This document shows, piece after piece, positions 24,685 to 33,595 of a stretch of DNA of 35,608 bases. How positions within the stretch are numbered: the stretch's first letter is position 1; the number at the start of each line of letters is the position of its first letter. The DNA is from Candidatus Altimarinota bacterium. Lineage in GTDB: Bacteria > Cyanobacteriota > Cyanobacteriia > Cyanobacteriales > Microcystaceae. The position numbers and the translations under genes were made by a program. The notes under the pieces were generated by a model. The model worked only from the letters and a program-made list of their open reading frames with translations. It was not told where the DNA came from and ran no database searches. The DNA is taken from the NCBI GenBank assembly GCA_012031035.1, contig JAAUUT010000053.1:1-35608 (forward strand). Direction: 5' to 3'.

Positions 24685-26269
24685 TAGAAACTTTAAGTGT
24701 AGCAGGATGAGCGCGATCGCCACTCAAGACAACGCCTCGCTTATTGGACTCCAAGTGACGCACGATTTTATAGACTGCTTCTACTTCATCGGGAAATCCG
24801 GCTTTTTGGGCGAGACTTGCTAAATCTAACGGTTCGTTTGCCGATTGTAGTGCTTCTACGATGTGTTTTTGCAAATCTAAAATAGTAGCTGCCATCTTTT
24901 TGCCTGCTTCTACCCCTGGTTGATGATAGGCATTGATATTAACTAAAGAAGCATACAACCCTACTGCTCTTTCGTAAAGGGCAATTAATGCGCCGACCAT
25001 GCGAGGATTGACTTGAGGAATGGTAACGGTAATCGAATCGCGATGCTTTTCGTAAAGTGCCGCCCTCGTTCCTTGAATGAATGCCGATAAATAGTCACCA
25101 GCAACAATTCCTGGATCTAATTCTATCGAGGGTTCCTGACGATCTTCGAGAACTTCGATAAACGTTGCAAAGAAATTGGGCACTCCTTCGCGCAATTGTT
25201 GGACGTAGGCGTGTTGGTCGGTCGATCCCTTGTTCCCATAAACGGCAATGCCTTGATAAACCGTATTGCCATCGAGGTCTTTTTCTTTCCCCAAAGATTC
25301 CATAACCAACTGTTGCAAATAACGGCTAAATAGGTAGAGGCTATCTTTGTAGGGAAGCACCACCATATCTTTTTCCCCTTTTCCATTACCCGCATAGTAC
25401 CAGGATAAAGCCAGGAGTGCGGCGGGGTTGTTTTTGAGTTCTGGAACTCTAGTAGCGGCATCCATTTCTTTAGCGCCAGCTAGCATGGCACGAATGTCAA
25501 TTCCTTCCAAAGCAGCGGGAAGCAAACCAACAGCAGATAATTCCGAGGTGCGTCCTCCCACCCAGTCGAACATGGGAAATGTCGCCAACCAACCTTCCGA
25601 TTTGGCGACTTTATCCATGTTGCTTCCTGGCATCGTAATCGCAACGGCTTGTTGGGCAAAGTCTAATCCTTGCTTTTCGTAAGCGTTTTTAGCTTCTAAC
25701 ATCCCGTTACGAGTTTCGGGAGTTCCGCCAGATTTGGTAATGACGATAACTAAGGTACTGTTGAGACGGTCTTTAAGTTGGGTAAATACGCGATCGAACC
25801 CAGCCGGATCGTTATTATCAAAGAAATGGATTGCCATTGGGGGAAACTCTGATGTCAACGCTTCAGAGACAAACTGCGGCCCCAATGCCGACCCGCCAAT
25901 CCCAATCGAAAGAATATCGGTAAATTTAAAGGCTTGTGGCGGTTTAATGCCTCCAGTATGAATTTTTTGGGCAAAAGTTTCAATATCTTGTATCGAGCTT
26001 TCGATTTCTTGTTTAATCTCTCGATCTGGTGCTAAATCGGGATCGCGCAACCAGTAATGACCGACCATGCGATTTTCGTCGGGATTTGCGATCGCACCTT
26101 TTTCTAGTGCTTCCATATCTTGGAAGGCTTTTTCAAATTTTGGCTTTAACGTTGCTAGCAGTTCATCATCGAACCGCATTCGGCTGATGTCGAGATACAG
26201 TCCTAAGCCTTCGTGATAGTATAGCCAGTCTTGGTAACGTTGCCAGAGTTGTTGGGAAGTCATCAGCAA
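24680..26269 (-). CDS. pgi: Glucose-6-phosphate isomerase (Pgi)
   Basis: Pgi interconverts glucose-6-phosphate and fructose-6-phosphate in glycolysis, gluconeogenesis and the oxidative pentose pathway. The 529-residue protein shows [15 protein letters not shown] (about 120-134), [16 protein letters not shown] (about 174-189), [15 protein letters not shown] (the SIS phosphate site) and [12 protein letters not shown] (about 354-365). The start may be 26269 (MLMTSQQLW) or 26263. It belongs to the shorter cyanobacterial/Gram-positive Pgi form. No obvious operon partner. Confidence 0.96.
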   Translation of the reverse strand: MLMTSQQLWQRYQDWLYYHEGLGLYLDISRMRFDDELLATLKPKFEKAFQDMEALEKGAIANPDENRMVGHYWLRDPDLAPDREIKQEIESSIQDIETFAQKIHTGGIKPPQAFKFTDILSIGIGGSALGPQFVSEALTSEFPPMAIHFFDNNDPAGFDRVFTQLKDRLNSTLVIVITKSGGTPETRNGMLEAKNAYEKQGLDFAQQAVAITMPGSNMDKVAKSEGWLATFPMFDWVGGRTSELSAVGLLPAALEGIDIRAMLAGAKEMDAATRVPELKNNPAALLALSWYYAGNGKGEKDMVVLPYKDSLYLFSRYLQQLVMESLGKEKDLDGNTVYQGIAVYGNKGSTDQHAYVQQLREGVPNFFATFIEVLEDRQEPSIELDPGIVAGDYLSAFIQGTRAALYEKHRDSITVTIPQVNPRMVGALIALYERAVGLYASLVNINAYHQPGVEAGKKMAATILDLQKHIVEALQSANEPLDLASLAQKAGFPDEVEAVYKIVRHLESNKRGVVLSGDRAHPATLKVSM

Positions 26270-26450
26270 TTAATTCTCACTTATCCGTTATTCATTATCA
26301 GCGATCGTCTCTTAAGTTTTCGATATTCAATGATTTTTTTAACGGTTAATTTTGCGATCGCGCTTGGTTAGAAAGAAAGGAACCAGAAAGAAATATGCTA
26401 GCTTATTTCCTAGCCTTTCACACTTCCCAATCTTTAACCCTCAATTCCCA

Positions 26451-27929
26451 ATGACTCAACTATTACCGTGGTATTGGAAGAAGCTGCCGTTAGAAAATAG
26501 AACGGGTTCGGAAGTGTTTGAGAGGTTATTTTATCAAAAAGATACAATCGGGACTCTTTTGGAAAGTCCAGCTTCAAGGCTGGGCGATCGCTCTCCTTTA
26601 TCACGTTATTCTATTTGTGCTGGTTCTCCTCGCCTCATCGACGGAAAGCCTCAGTTATGGACACCGCAAGTAGGCAAAATCCTTCCTTTTCTTCGCAGTC
26701 TGCTACAAAAATCGCCACAAAACGACGATTCGCCAGCGCATCTTCCTTTTACTGGCGGTTGGTTGGGTTGGTTAGGATACGATTTAGCTTGGGAAATCGA
26801 AAAACTTCCTTATTTAAAAAATGATCCTCTTCCTTTTCCCGTTGCGTATTGGTACGAACCTGCTTCTTTTGCCATTATCGATTCTTGGGAGGAGGTTTTG
26901 TGGTTAGCGAGTAGCGATCTGGCTGAATGCGATCGCCTACAACATAAACTAGCAAAGTCGAAAGTCGAAAGTAAAGGTTCTCCCTTGTCCCCCTTGTCTT
27001 CCACCCCCCTATGTCCCCCCCACTCTCCCCCCTTTGCAAGGGGGGAGTTGGAGGGGGGTAAAGGCAATGAAAGGGGGGTCAAAAATTCTCCCAAACCTCT
27101 TACGTTTCTATCAAACCAAGCAGATTATGAGGAAGTTGTCAGACGGGCAAAAAAATACATTCAGGTAGGAGATATTTTTCAGGCAAATCTTTCGCTTCGA
27201 TTTCAAACCGCTACTAACGCCGATAGTTGGTCGATTTACCGCACTTTGCAAGCGATTAATCCCTCTCCCTTTGCTAGCTACTGGCAATCTCCCTGGGGAG
27301 CAGTTATTAGTTGCTCTCCCGAACGATTGGTTCAATTACAAGGACGCAAAGCACAAACGCGACCCATTGCAGGAACGCGCCCTCGCGGTACTACTAAAGA
27401 ACTCGAACAACGCCTAGAACGCGAATTATTAAATAACATTAAAGAAAGAGCCGAACACGTAATGCTCGTCGATTTAGAACGTAACGATCTCGGACGGGTA
27501 TGTGAGTGGGGTTCGGTGCAAGTTGACGAGTTATTGACTATCGAGCGTTATAGCCACGTTATACACCTCGTCAGTAATGTTTGCGGAACGCTGCAACCCA
27601 ATTATGATGCGGTAGATTTAATTCGTGCTTTATTCCCCGGCGGTACGATTACAGGATGCCCGAAGGTTCGCTGCATGGAAATTATTGAAGAACTCGAACC
27701 CGTCCGCCGCAGTTTATTTTACGGTTCTTGCGGCTATCTCGATCGCAGGGGGAATCTTGACTTAAATATCTTCATCCGCACGTTATTAATGAATCATCAT
27801 AACTCAATCGTTTGGGGACAAGTTGGAGCGGGGATTGTGGCTGATAGCGACCCTGAAAAGGAATGGTACGAATCGCTTAACAAAGCAGAAGCGCAATTAG
27901 CTGCTTTAAGATTAGTCGAGCGTAGTTAA
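26451..27929 (+). CDS. Anthranilate synthase / aminodeoxychorismate synthase component I
   Basis: This 492-residue chorismate-utilising enzyme starts at ATG 26451 (MTQLLPWYWKKLPLE). The upstream open frame is not protein-like. The catalytic domain from about residue 220 has GDIFQANLSLRF, SPFASYWQ, CSPERLVQLQG, RPIAGTRPRG, HVMLVDLERNDLGRV, FPGGTITGCPK and YGSCGYLDRRG. PIAGT rather than PIKGT points toward TrpE-type chemistry or a Lys-independent ADC synthase. The N-terminal text fits cyanobacterial PabB/TrpE paralogues, so I leave the symbol open. A linker of about 45 residues at 26956-27100 comes from an inserted G/C-tract repeat. The glutaminase partner is not in this window. Confidence 0.88.
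   Translation: MTQLLPWYWKKLPLENRTGSEVFERLFYQKDTIGTLLESPASRLGDRSPLSRYSICAGSPRLIDGKPQLWTPQVGKILPFLRSLLQKSPQNDDSPAHLPFTGGWLGWLGYDLAWEIEKLPYLKNDPLPFPVAYWYEPASFAIIDSWEEVLWLASSDLAECDRLQHKLAKSKVESKGSPLSPLSSTPLCPPHSPPFARGELEGGKGNERGVKNSPKPLTFLSNQADYEEVVRRAKKYIQVGDIFQANLSLRFQTATNADSWSIYRTLQAINPSPFASYWQSPWGAVISCSPERLVQLQGRKAQTRPIAGTRPRGTTKELEQRLERELLNNIKERAEHVMLVDLERNDLGRVCEWGSVQVDELLTIERYSHVIHLVSNVCGTLQPNYDAVDLIRALFPGGTITGCPKVRCMEIIEELEPVRRSLFYGSCGYLDRRGNLDLNIFIRTLLMNHHNSIVWGQVGAGIVADSDPEKEWYESLNKAEAQLAALRLVERS
26956..27100. repeat. Palindromic C/G-tract repeat inserted in frame in a coding sequence
   Basis: A perfect palindrome (27025-27047: CTCCCCCCTT, TGC, AAGGGGGGAG) is embedded in further CCCCCC and GGGGGG runs. 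It is preceded by AAAGTCGAAAGTCGAAAGT and CCCTTGTC direct repeats. It is translated as a Pro/Gly/Ser-rich linker (SPPFARGELEGG and flanks) between the two domains of component I. This type of repeat is common between cyanobacterial genes. Confidence 0.75.
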
Positions 27930-27961
27930 GCTATTCCATCTCTTGAATTGTCTATTAACAA

Positions 27962-28590
27962 TTATCCCGTTCCAGAAGCATTTTGTCCGTAAGCTTGCCA
28001 AGCTAGATCGATTAATCCGTGAAAATAGCTACTGCGACCACCGAACTGCCTTTGCGACCGTCGATGCTAATATTAGGCACCGAAGCATTTTGCAATCGCT
28101 TCTTTGCCTCATCTGCTCCGATAAAACCTGCGGGTACTCCAACAACTAAAGCAGGTTTAATTTCTTCTTGCTCGATAAGATCGACTAAACTCGTCAAGGC
28201 AGTTTGAGATTGACCGATAATAAAAATTGCTTCTGGGTAACGTCTGGCGAGAGTTTGCATTCCCCAAGCCGTTTGTGTCTTTTCTTTTTGGGGTCGCGTA
28301 ATCGTTTCTGAACTGCAATAAATGGGATTGACAAAAGTTTTCTGTAAGTGAGGCAAGATTCCAACCTGCACCATTGGTACATCAACGATAATGGTACTGC
28401 GAGCCGCTAGTGCTGCGGCTCCTGCTTGGAGTGCTTTGTCTGAAAACTTAAGCAGAAACTGATATTCAAAATCGGCAGTCGTGTAGATAACGCGACGGGC
28501 AATTTCATACTCAGCAGGAGCTAATTGACTTTCTCCGATTTCGCGATCGATAATTGCCAAACTTTGTGCGTCTGTTATATGCCATTCCAT
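27962..28590 (-). CDS. cobH: Precorrin-8X methylmutase (CobH/CbiC), one-base frameshift near the C-terminus
   Basis: CobH moves a methyl group from C-11 to C-12 to make hydrogenobyrinic acid or cobyrinate in corrin ring synthesis. Visible segments are RRVIYTTADFEYQ (about 29-41), IIVDVPMVQVGI, FIIGQSQTALTSL, PALVVGVPAGFIGADEAK (about 143-160) and ISIDGRKGSSVVAVAIF. The read frame stops at TAA (28012-28014). The adjacent frame then continues GLIDLAWQAYGQNASGTG to a stop at 27962. A missing C at the CC of 28017-28018 would restore a product of about 209 residues. Confidence 0.88.
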
Positions 28591-28610
28591 GCTTCAGTTA
28601 GGGGTTCCTG

Positions 28611-29417
28611 TTATGTTTTCGATGTGGTGGGCTGATTGACTATTGGTGAGAGATAGGCGACTAAAGCCCCCATTAAAAATCCCATTATATTGCGCAATAG
28701 GGGCAACCAATCCGAGGTACGAGTCACAACTGGCCCAATTCCAAAGGAGATGAATAAAATTCCCCATAGCGGCGATAGAATCAACACCCACTGCCATGCA
28801 AATTTTTGTCCTTCTTTGCGAGGGATTGCGGCTAACCCACAAACAATACCGCCTATGATTGAGGTAGTTAGCGTCAAAATCCATTGTTCTCTGGGAAGTC
28901 CTGGAACTACTCGACAACCGTTTTGGAGTAAACAATTTTTAACGGTTTCTAAGGATTGGGCGATCGCGATATTTTGACCATTTTCGCGCACGAAGTACAT
29001 ATTCCCAAAACGCGCTTGTAACTCAATCCAGAAGGTACGCGGTAAGAGTTCGTAGACAGCATCGCCGATGCTAAAAGCCAAGAGATTTCCCCCTCTGCCG
29101 TCAGCCACTAATAAAATACTTTTATCGTCCAATCCCCAAAAATTAATTACGGCACGTCCTGGACTGCGATCGAACTGAGTCAATATTCTCAGCTTCCAAC
29201 CCGTATCTTGCTCGAATTCGTCGATCTCTTTAATTAAATTCTCTTGCTGAAGTTTGGGGAGGTAATTCGCTAGATCGACTACGGGGGTCACAGTATCGGG
29301 TAATAATTCTGGATTATTAACCGCCCATGCCTCCCCAGGAGCAATGACCCAAGATAAAAATATTAAAAAACAGGTTACTAAACCGAGCGAGAATCGCTGA
29401 ATCCAAGAGTTTTGCAT
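28611..29417 (-). CDS. psb32: Psb32-like TPM-domain protein
   Basis: This 268-residue protein has an N-terminal signal peptide (LGLVTCFLIFLSWVIAPGEAWA, cleaved near residue 32). A TPM domain follows (residues about 45-170): VVDLANYLPKLQQENLIKEIDEFEQDTGWKLRILT and GLDDKSILLVADGRGGN. Three C-terminal membrane helices come after that. This matches cyanobacterial Psb32 (TLP18.3 family), which is linked to photosystem II protection and repair at the thylakoid membrane. It lies 20 bases upstream of cobH on the same strand, probably without functional relation. Confidence 0.85.
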   Translation of the reverse strand: MQNSWIQRFSLGLVTCFLIFLSWVIAPGEAWAVNNPELLPDTVTPVVDLANYLPKLQQENLIKEIDEFEQDTGWKLRILTQFDRSPGRAVINFWGLDDKSILLVADGRGGNLLAFSIGDAVYELLPRTFWIELQARFGNMYFVRENGQNIAIAQSLETVKNCLLQNGCRVVPGLPREQWILTLTTSIIGGIVCGLAAIPRKEGQKFAWQWVLILSPLWGILFISFGIGPVVTRTSDWLPLLRNIMGFLMGALVAYLSPIVNQPTTSKT

Positions 29418-29542
29418 GGCAATGTTAATTTTAAACTTAATTTTGTCTTAGTTTCTTTACACTTGTTTACCTTATTTTAAGATTATAGAGATGATGTGGC
29501 TAGCGATGCGTCTCAAACCTAACTAAATCGAATCTTGCCAAA

Positions 29543-30061
29543 CTATTCTTCGTCGCGATCGCGTAGCGTGGGCTTTACCCATTCAGTTTTGCCGCTACCC
29601 CTTGGACAATCGTCCTCTATTCGCGATCGCGAACTCGTTTCTAGCGAGGTTTGCTCTCTTGAAGTCAAACGTTCCGACGAACGTTCTCGCCGGGGTGGAT
29701 AGCGCTTCCAAGTTTGCCAAGCTGCTTTTACTCCAGCCACAACGCCGCGAGTCTCTCCATGAACTTTATCGATCTGTTTTTTGGCCCCATTAAAAGAGCG
29801 ATCGACTTGTTTGACGATATTAGAAGCGCTTTTGATGCCTTCATCGATTTCGTCAGTGAGTTCGCTAATTTCTAATCCCGTTAAGCGTATAGCTTCTAGC
29901 GTTGGTGGAAATTCCCGTCTGAGAGTGTCAAAAAGTTTTTCAGCGCTGCGTGCAGCCCGTGCGAGTTCTTGTAAAGCTGGAAGCGCAGCAATTAAGACAG
30001 CCGTTAAACTGACTGCCACGAGTAAAATCGATAATCCAAGCCAAAATAAAGGATCGCTCAC
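29543..30061 (-). CDS. DUF948-type membrane protein
   Basis: This 172-residue protein has an N-terminal membrane helix (LFWLGLSILLVAVSLTAVLIAAL) followed by an amphipathic helical region (ARAARSAEKLFDTLRREFP...IKSASNIVKQVDRSFNGAKKQIDKV) typical of DUF948 proteins. These are often encoded beside YtxH proteins, as here. The C-terminus is disordered and basic. It ends in EWVKPTLRDRDEE, which is the translation of a 30-base dispersed repeat. Function is unknown, perhaps envelope stress. The upstream ytxH-like gene is 11 bases away, so this is an operon. Confidence 0.78.
   Translation of the reverse strand: MSDPLFWLGLSILLVAVSLTAVLIAALPALQELARAARSAEKLFDTLRREFPPTLEAIRLTGLEISELTDEIDEGIKSASNIVKQVDRSFNGAKKQIDKVHGETRGVVAGVKAAWQTWKRYPPRRERSSERLTSREQTSLETSSRSRIEDDCPRGSGKTEWVKPTLRDRDEE
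29555..29584. repeat. 30-base dispersed repeat, copy 1 (inside the DUF948 gene)
   Basis: It begins GCGATCGCGTAGCGT and matches 35108-35137 at 26 of 30 bases. On the minus strand it is read as EWVKPTLRDR, forming almost the whole C-terminus of the DUF948 protein. Confidence 0.75.
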
Positions 30062-30072
30062 GCTTTTGTTGC

Positions 30073-30417
30073 CTACAGACGAGTTTCTGTTGAATTTGTA
30101 TTGCTAGTAAGATCGCGAGGTGGTTCTATTTCTTGCGTTTCTAGCTGGCTGGCTTCAATCCCAGCCGCGATCGCTTCTTTGAGTCTGGTCAGCGTTCCAC
30201 CCCAGTTTCGCATTGCCGACTCTGATAAGCGATCTGTCTGAAGTTGTAGGCTTGTCGATAGATCTTCTGCTATCTCTGGGAGCGCATCAGCCGATTTTTT
30301 TAAAATTCGCCGCGTTTCTTTTCCCGATCGCGGCGCTACTAGTAGCCCTGCGATCGTTCCAATCGCCCCACCAACTAACATTCCTGCTAGAAATGCTCCT
30401 GCATTACTTTTTTTCAT
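30073..30417 (-). CDS. YtxH-domain protein
   Basis: This 114-residue protein begins MKKSNAGAFLAGMLVGGAIGTIAGLLVAPRSGKETRR, the Gly/Ala-rich membrane helix followed by the APRSGKETR motif of YtxH proteins. A helical soluble region with Ser/Leu follows. YtxH proteins are membrane-associated and often stress-induced, with no defined biochemical role. It is the first gene of a pair with the DUF948 gene. Confidence 0.85.
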   Translation of the reverse strand: MKKSNAGAFLAGMLVGGAIGTIAGLLVAPRSGKETRRILKKSADALPEIAEDLSTSLQLQTDRLSESAMRNWGGTLTRLKEAIAAGIEASQLETQEIEPPRDLTSNTNSTETRL

Positions 30418-31149
30418 TTTCTCGCCTCTTGCTTAACACCAATTTTATGCAAATTTTATGAACGAGAGAGAGATTTTCTGAAAAATTTGTTTTTCGCTCC
30501 TCTAAAGCTGCGGTCGCGCCTTCGCGTCAATTCTTCTAAGTAGTATAGCGATCGCAACAGGATTTTAGCTAATGGTCAAAAGGATGAGATCGTTCGGTAA
30601 TTTTACTGTTCTTTTCTGCCTAGCGGTTGTGCTTTTTGCCTTCTCCGTATTAGTTTTAGACGGTTGTAGCGATCGCTCAATCCCATCAATAATCTAAAAC
30701 TCTAAATCCTAGTTTAAAAAACATTTTTAATGAATTTATTTGAGCTTTGACTTTAATGCAAGTTAGGTGCGCAATGGTTTTGCCTTTTTAAAAAATAAAG
30801 AGAAAACATAATGATGAAAATTTCTTCTTATTAAGGCAAGTTATAATTTTACCCACTAAAAAATACTCGGTAGCAAACTCCTTTCGATTGAATCTCTTCT
30901 AACAAAGAAGTAGATTTACAAGTAGCTATTTAGAATGATAGAAGTTCACCATAACTTTAAAAAGGAATAAGAGTTTTTAAAGATTCTGTAAAGAAAACCA
31001 TTAGCTTTTTATAGGTATTTACAAAAAAACAATGATATTTTAGACTGGAGTTGTGGAAAATCCCTAACTGTTTCTAAAAGAATCAGTAAAATCACAGCCG
31101 TAAGGCAAGGTCTTTTACATTATATTTGTTTCAAAAAAAATTGTTCCTT
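30418..31149. other. AT-rich intergenic region with one possible small gene
   Basis: About 730 bases separate the ytxH-like gene from the PEP-CTERM gene. A 41-codon lipoprotein-like ORF lies at 30572-30697. The remainder (30698-31149) is AT-rich with long A/T runs. I see no RNA fold or gene in it. The promoter of the PEP-CTERM gene should be here. Confidence 0.5.
30572..30697 (+). CDS. Possible small lipoprotein (41 aa)
   Basis: ATG 30572 opens MVKRMRSFGNFTVLFCLAVVLFAFSVLVLDGCSDRS, with a basic N-terminus, a hydrophobic core and a lipobox-like LDGC. After the Cys only about nine residues remain. There is no strong Shine-Dalgarno sequence. It resembles the very short lipoproteins (entericidin-like) found in many bacteria but could be chance. 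Confidence 0.4.
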   Translation: MVKRMRSFGNFTVLFCLAVVLFAFSVLVLDGCSDRSIPSII

Positions 31150-31836
31150 ATGTTTCTTCTAAGCCGATCCTTTTCAACTGTAGCTATAGCTACAATTGCA
31201 ATTTTAGGAACAACCATTGGATGGAGTCAACGATCGCTAGCGGGTGACATGACGTTTGGCGATTCTGGTGAAAAATCCGTTCCAGAATTGTTAAACGCTC
31301 ATAATATTTCAGGTGGCAAGTGGATGAATTTACCTACCTTTGAACTTCCCAAAGGAGATATTGAATTCACTCTCTTGGAAGAGATTGCCGGAAATTCTAA
31401 GAAAAACACTTTTGGAATTTTTGACGTAGCAACTAAGAAAACTCTTACAATATTTAGCGGTTCTGCAAAATCAGGCGACAAAACTACTTTGAAGGTTAGT
31501 GGAAATACGCTTTCAGTTGGCGGTTCGTCTGTCACGTTAGGCGGAAATGAGTTTGGTCTTTTCCTCAAAGGGCCAGGCGGTCAATTTTTCTCCGATAGCA
31601 GTTCTAACTTTGCGACCTACAAAAATGGAGTCGATGCGGTTCTCGCGCTAGAAGATCTCAATTGGTTTACAAGCGATAAAGACCATAACGACATGATGAT
31701 TTTAGCAGCAGGTCTTTTTCCTCTTGATACTTCTAGTGACATTACAGAAATTCCCGAACCTTCTTCGCTTTTTGGGTTAGGGTTGTTAGTTAGTTCTCTT
31801 GCTTTATATCGCCGCCGCCAAAGCACTCAAGGCTAG
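31150..31836 (+). CDS. PEP-CTERM sorting-domain protein
   Basis: This protein of about 228 residues has a signal peptide (SRSFSTVAIATIAILGTTIGWSQRSLAG). A beta-rich middle ends in DLNWFTSDKDHNDMMILA, a DUF4114-like calcium-type segment. A C-terminal PEP-CTERM anchor follows: EIPEPSSLFGLGLLVSSLALYRRRQ (Pro-Glu-Pro, helix, basic tail). Such proteins are exported, processed by an exosortase and often associated with exopolysaccharide. I use ATG 31150. TTG 31126 in the same frame would add eight residues. A strong intrinsic terminator follows. Confidence 0.85.
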   Translation: MFLLSRSFSTVAIATIAILGTTIGWSQRSLAGDMTFGDSGEKSVPELLNAHNISGGKWMNLPTFELPKGDIEFTLLEEIAGNSKKNTFGIFDVATKKTLTIFSGSAKSGDKTTLKVSGNTLSVGGSSVTLGGNEFGLFLKGPGGQFFSDSSSNFATYKNGVDAVLALEDLNWFTSDKDHNDMMILAAGLFPLDTSSDITEIPEPSSLFGLGLLVSSLALYRRRQSTQG

Positions 31837-31888
31837 CGATTGTTGAAAATTGCAATTCGATCTAAAACGATTACAAAACTAAAGTTAA

Positions 31889-31922
31889 GGGGCTAGTTAG
31901 ATTGCTAGCCCCCTATTTTTTT
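31889..31922 (+). terminator. Intrinsic terminator after the PEP-CTERM gene
   Basis: GGGGCTAG (31889-31896) pairs perfectly with CTAGCCCC (31905-31912), with an 8-nt loop and then CTATTTTTTT. It ends the PEP-CTERM transcript before purH, which therefore has its own promoter between here and 32037. Confidence 0.93.
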
Positions 31923-32036
31923 GAGATAGTCCTTAGCTAGCTGTTTCCCAAACAAGCTTAGATAGGATTTATATAGCAGAAATAGCTTAATATCAGATCG
32001 CTAGGTGAACGTAAAGAATAAGGAGATAGTCTGGTT

Positions 32037-33584
32037 ATGGCACGTTTAGCACTGCTAAGTGTATCTGACAAGACAGGGCTAATCGAGTTTGCCCGTCAAC
32101 TGGTAGAAGAATTTGGATTTGAGTTAATTAGCAGTGGAGGGACGGCCAGTGCGATAAAAGCAGCCCAGTTGCCCGTTATCAAAGTTAGCGACTATACAGG
32201 TTCTCCAGAGATTTTGGGAGGACGGGTTAAAACCTTGCATCCTCGCATTCACGGGGGAATATTAGGGCGAAGAGACATTGCTCAAGATTTAACAGAGATG
32301 GAAGCTAATCAGATTCGTCCCTTGGATTTAGTGGTGGTGAATCTCTATCCCTTCGAGCAAACGATCGCCAATCCTAACGTCACTGTAGCAGAAGCGATCG
32401 AGCAAATCGATATCGGCGGCCCGGCGATGTTGAGGGCTGCTGCGAAGAATTTTGCCCATTTGACCGTTTTATCCAATCCCAAGCATTACGATACTTACCT
32501 CCAGGAGTTGAGACAAAATAATGGCGAAACATCCCTAGCCTTTCGTCAAAAAATGGCCGGAGAAACCTTTGCCCTAACTAATACCTACGATAGTGCGATC
32601 GCGTCTTATTTTGCCAGTCTATCTGACGAAGAAAGTCCCCTTCCAACTCGTTTTAGTTTTAGTGGGGAAGAATTACAAACCCTTCGCTACGGCGAAAACC
32701 CCCATCAAAAAGCGTCTTGGTATAAAACGGGAACGCAAGCGAGCGGATGGGCAGCCGCAACAAAATTACAAGGAAAAGAACTCAGTTACAATAATTTGGT
32801 CGATTTAGAAGCCGCGCGTCGAATTATCGTCGAATTTGACTCAAGCGAACCCGCAGCCGCAATTCTCAAACATACCAATCCTTGCGGCGTAGCGGTTGGA
32901 GAAACGTTAGCTGAGGCCTATGAAAAAGCTTTCAATGCTGACTCAACTTCAGCTTTTGGGGGAATTGTTGCCCTCAATCAACCTATCGACGCAGTAACAG
33001 CTAAAGCGCTAACCGAAACGTTTCTAGAATGTATCGTCGCTCCCGAATGCGAACCAGAAGCACGAGAAATCCTAGCTGCTAAATCTAATATCAGGGTTTT
33101 GACACTACCCGATTTAAAAAACGGCCCCAAACAAACCGTCAAAGCGATCGCGGGAGGTATTCTAGTACAAGCTTCTGACGATGCGATAGACAGTCCCGAT
33201 ACTTGGCAAATCGTCACCGAAAAACAACCCACCCCAGAACAAATGGCAGAATTGTTATTTGCTTGGAAAGTCTCCAAACACGTCAAATCTAATGCTATTG
33301 TCGTCACCAAAAATCGCACGACGTTGGGAGTGGGAGCAGGACAGATGAATCGCGTCGGTTCGGTGCAAATTGCCCTAGAACAAGCTAAAGAGCAGGCTAA
33401 AGGGGGATTTTTGGCAAGCGATGGCTTTTTCCCCTTCGACGATTCAGTACGGACAGCAGCCGCAGCAGGAATCGTTGCGATCGTTCAACCTGGCGGATCT
33501 TTGCGCGATAAAGATTCTATTCAAGCTGCCAATGAGCTAGGGTTAGTGATGGTTATGACTGGTATTCGTCATTTCTTACATTAA
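32037..33584 (+). CDS. purH: Bifunctional AICAR transformylase / IMP cyclohydrolase (PurH)
   Basis: PurH performs the last two steps of purine synthesis: formylation of AICAR with 10-formyl-THF, then ring closure to IMP. The 515-residue protein has the expected length. The N-terminal MGS-like cyclohydrolase domain has ISSGGTASAIKAA, ILGGRVKTLHPRIHGGIL (about 60-77) and IDIGGPAMLRAAAKN. The transformylase domain has LRYGENPHQKASWY and ILKHTNPCGVAVG with the catalytic Lys-His (about 281-282), plus AFGGIVALN and FFPFDDSV. AAGGAGAT precedes the ATG by about ten bases. It stands alone between a terminator and a convergent peptidase gene. Confidence 0.97.
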   Translation: MARLALLSVSDKTGLIEFARQLVEEFGFELISSGGTASAIKAAQLPVIKVSDYTGSPEILGGRVKTLHPRIHGGILGRRDIAQDLTEMEANQIRPLDLVVVNLYPFEQTIANPNVTVAEAIEQIDIGGPAMLRAAAKNFAHLTVLSNPKHYDTYLQELRQNNGETSLAFRQKMAGETFALTNTYDSAIASYFASLSDEESPLPTRFSFSGEELQTLRYGENPHQKASWYKTGTQASGWAAATKLQGKELSYNNLVDLEAARRIIVEFDSSEPAAAILKHTNPCGVAVGETLAEAYEKAFNADSTSAFGGIVALNQPIDAVTAKALTETFLECIVAPECEPEAREILAAKSNIRVLTLPDLKNGPKQTVKAIAGGILVQASDDAIDSPDTWQIVTEKQPTPEQMAELLFAWKVSKHVKSNAIVVTKNRTTLGVGAGQMNRVGSVQIALEQAKEQAKGGFLASDGFFPFDDSVRTAAAAGIVAIVQPGGSLRDKDSIQAANELGLVMVMTGIRHFLH

Positions 33585-33595
33585 AGATTAAATTA

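Noticed and set aside
28012..28207. Plus-strand ORF opposite cobH
   Set aside because: Antisense shadow of the conserved CobH coding sequence.
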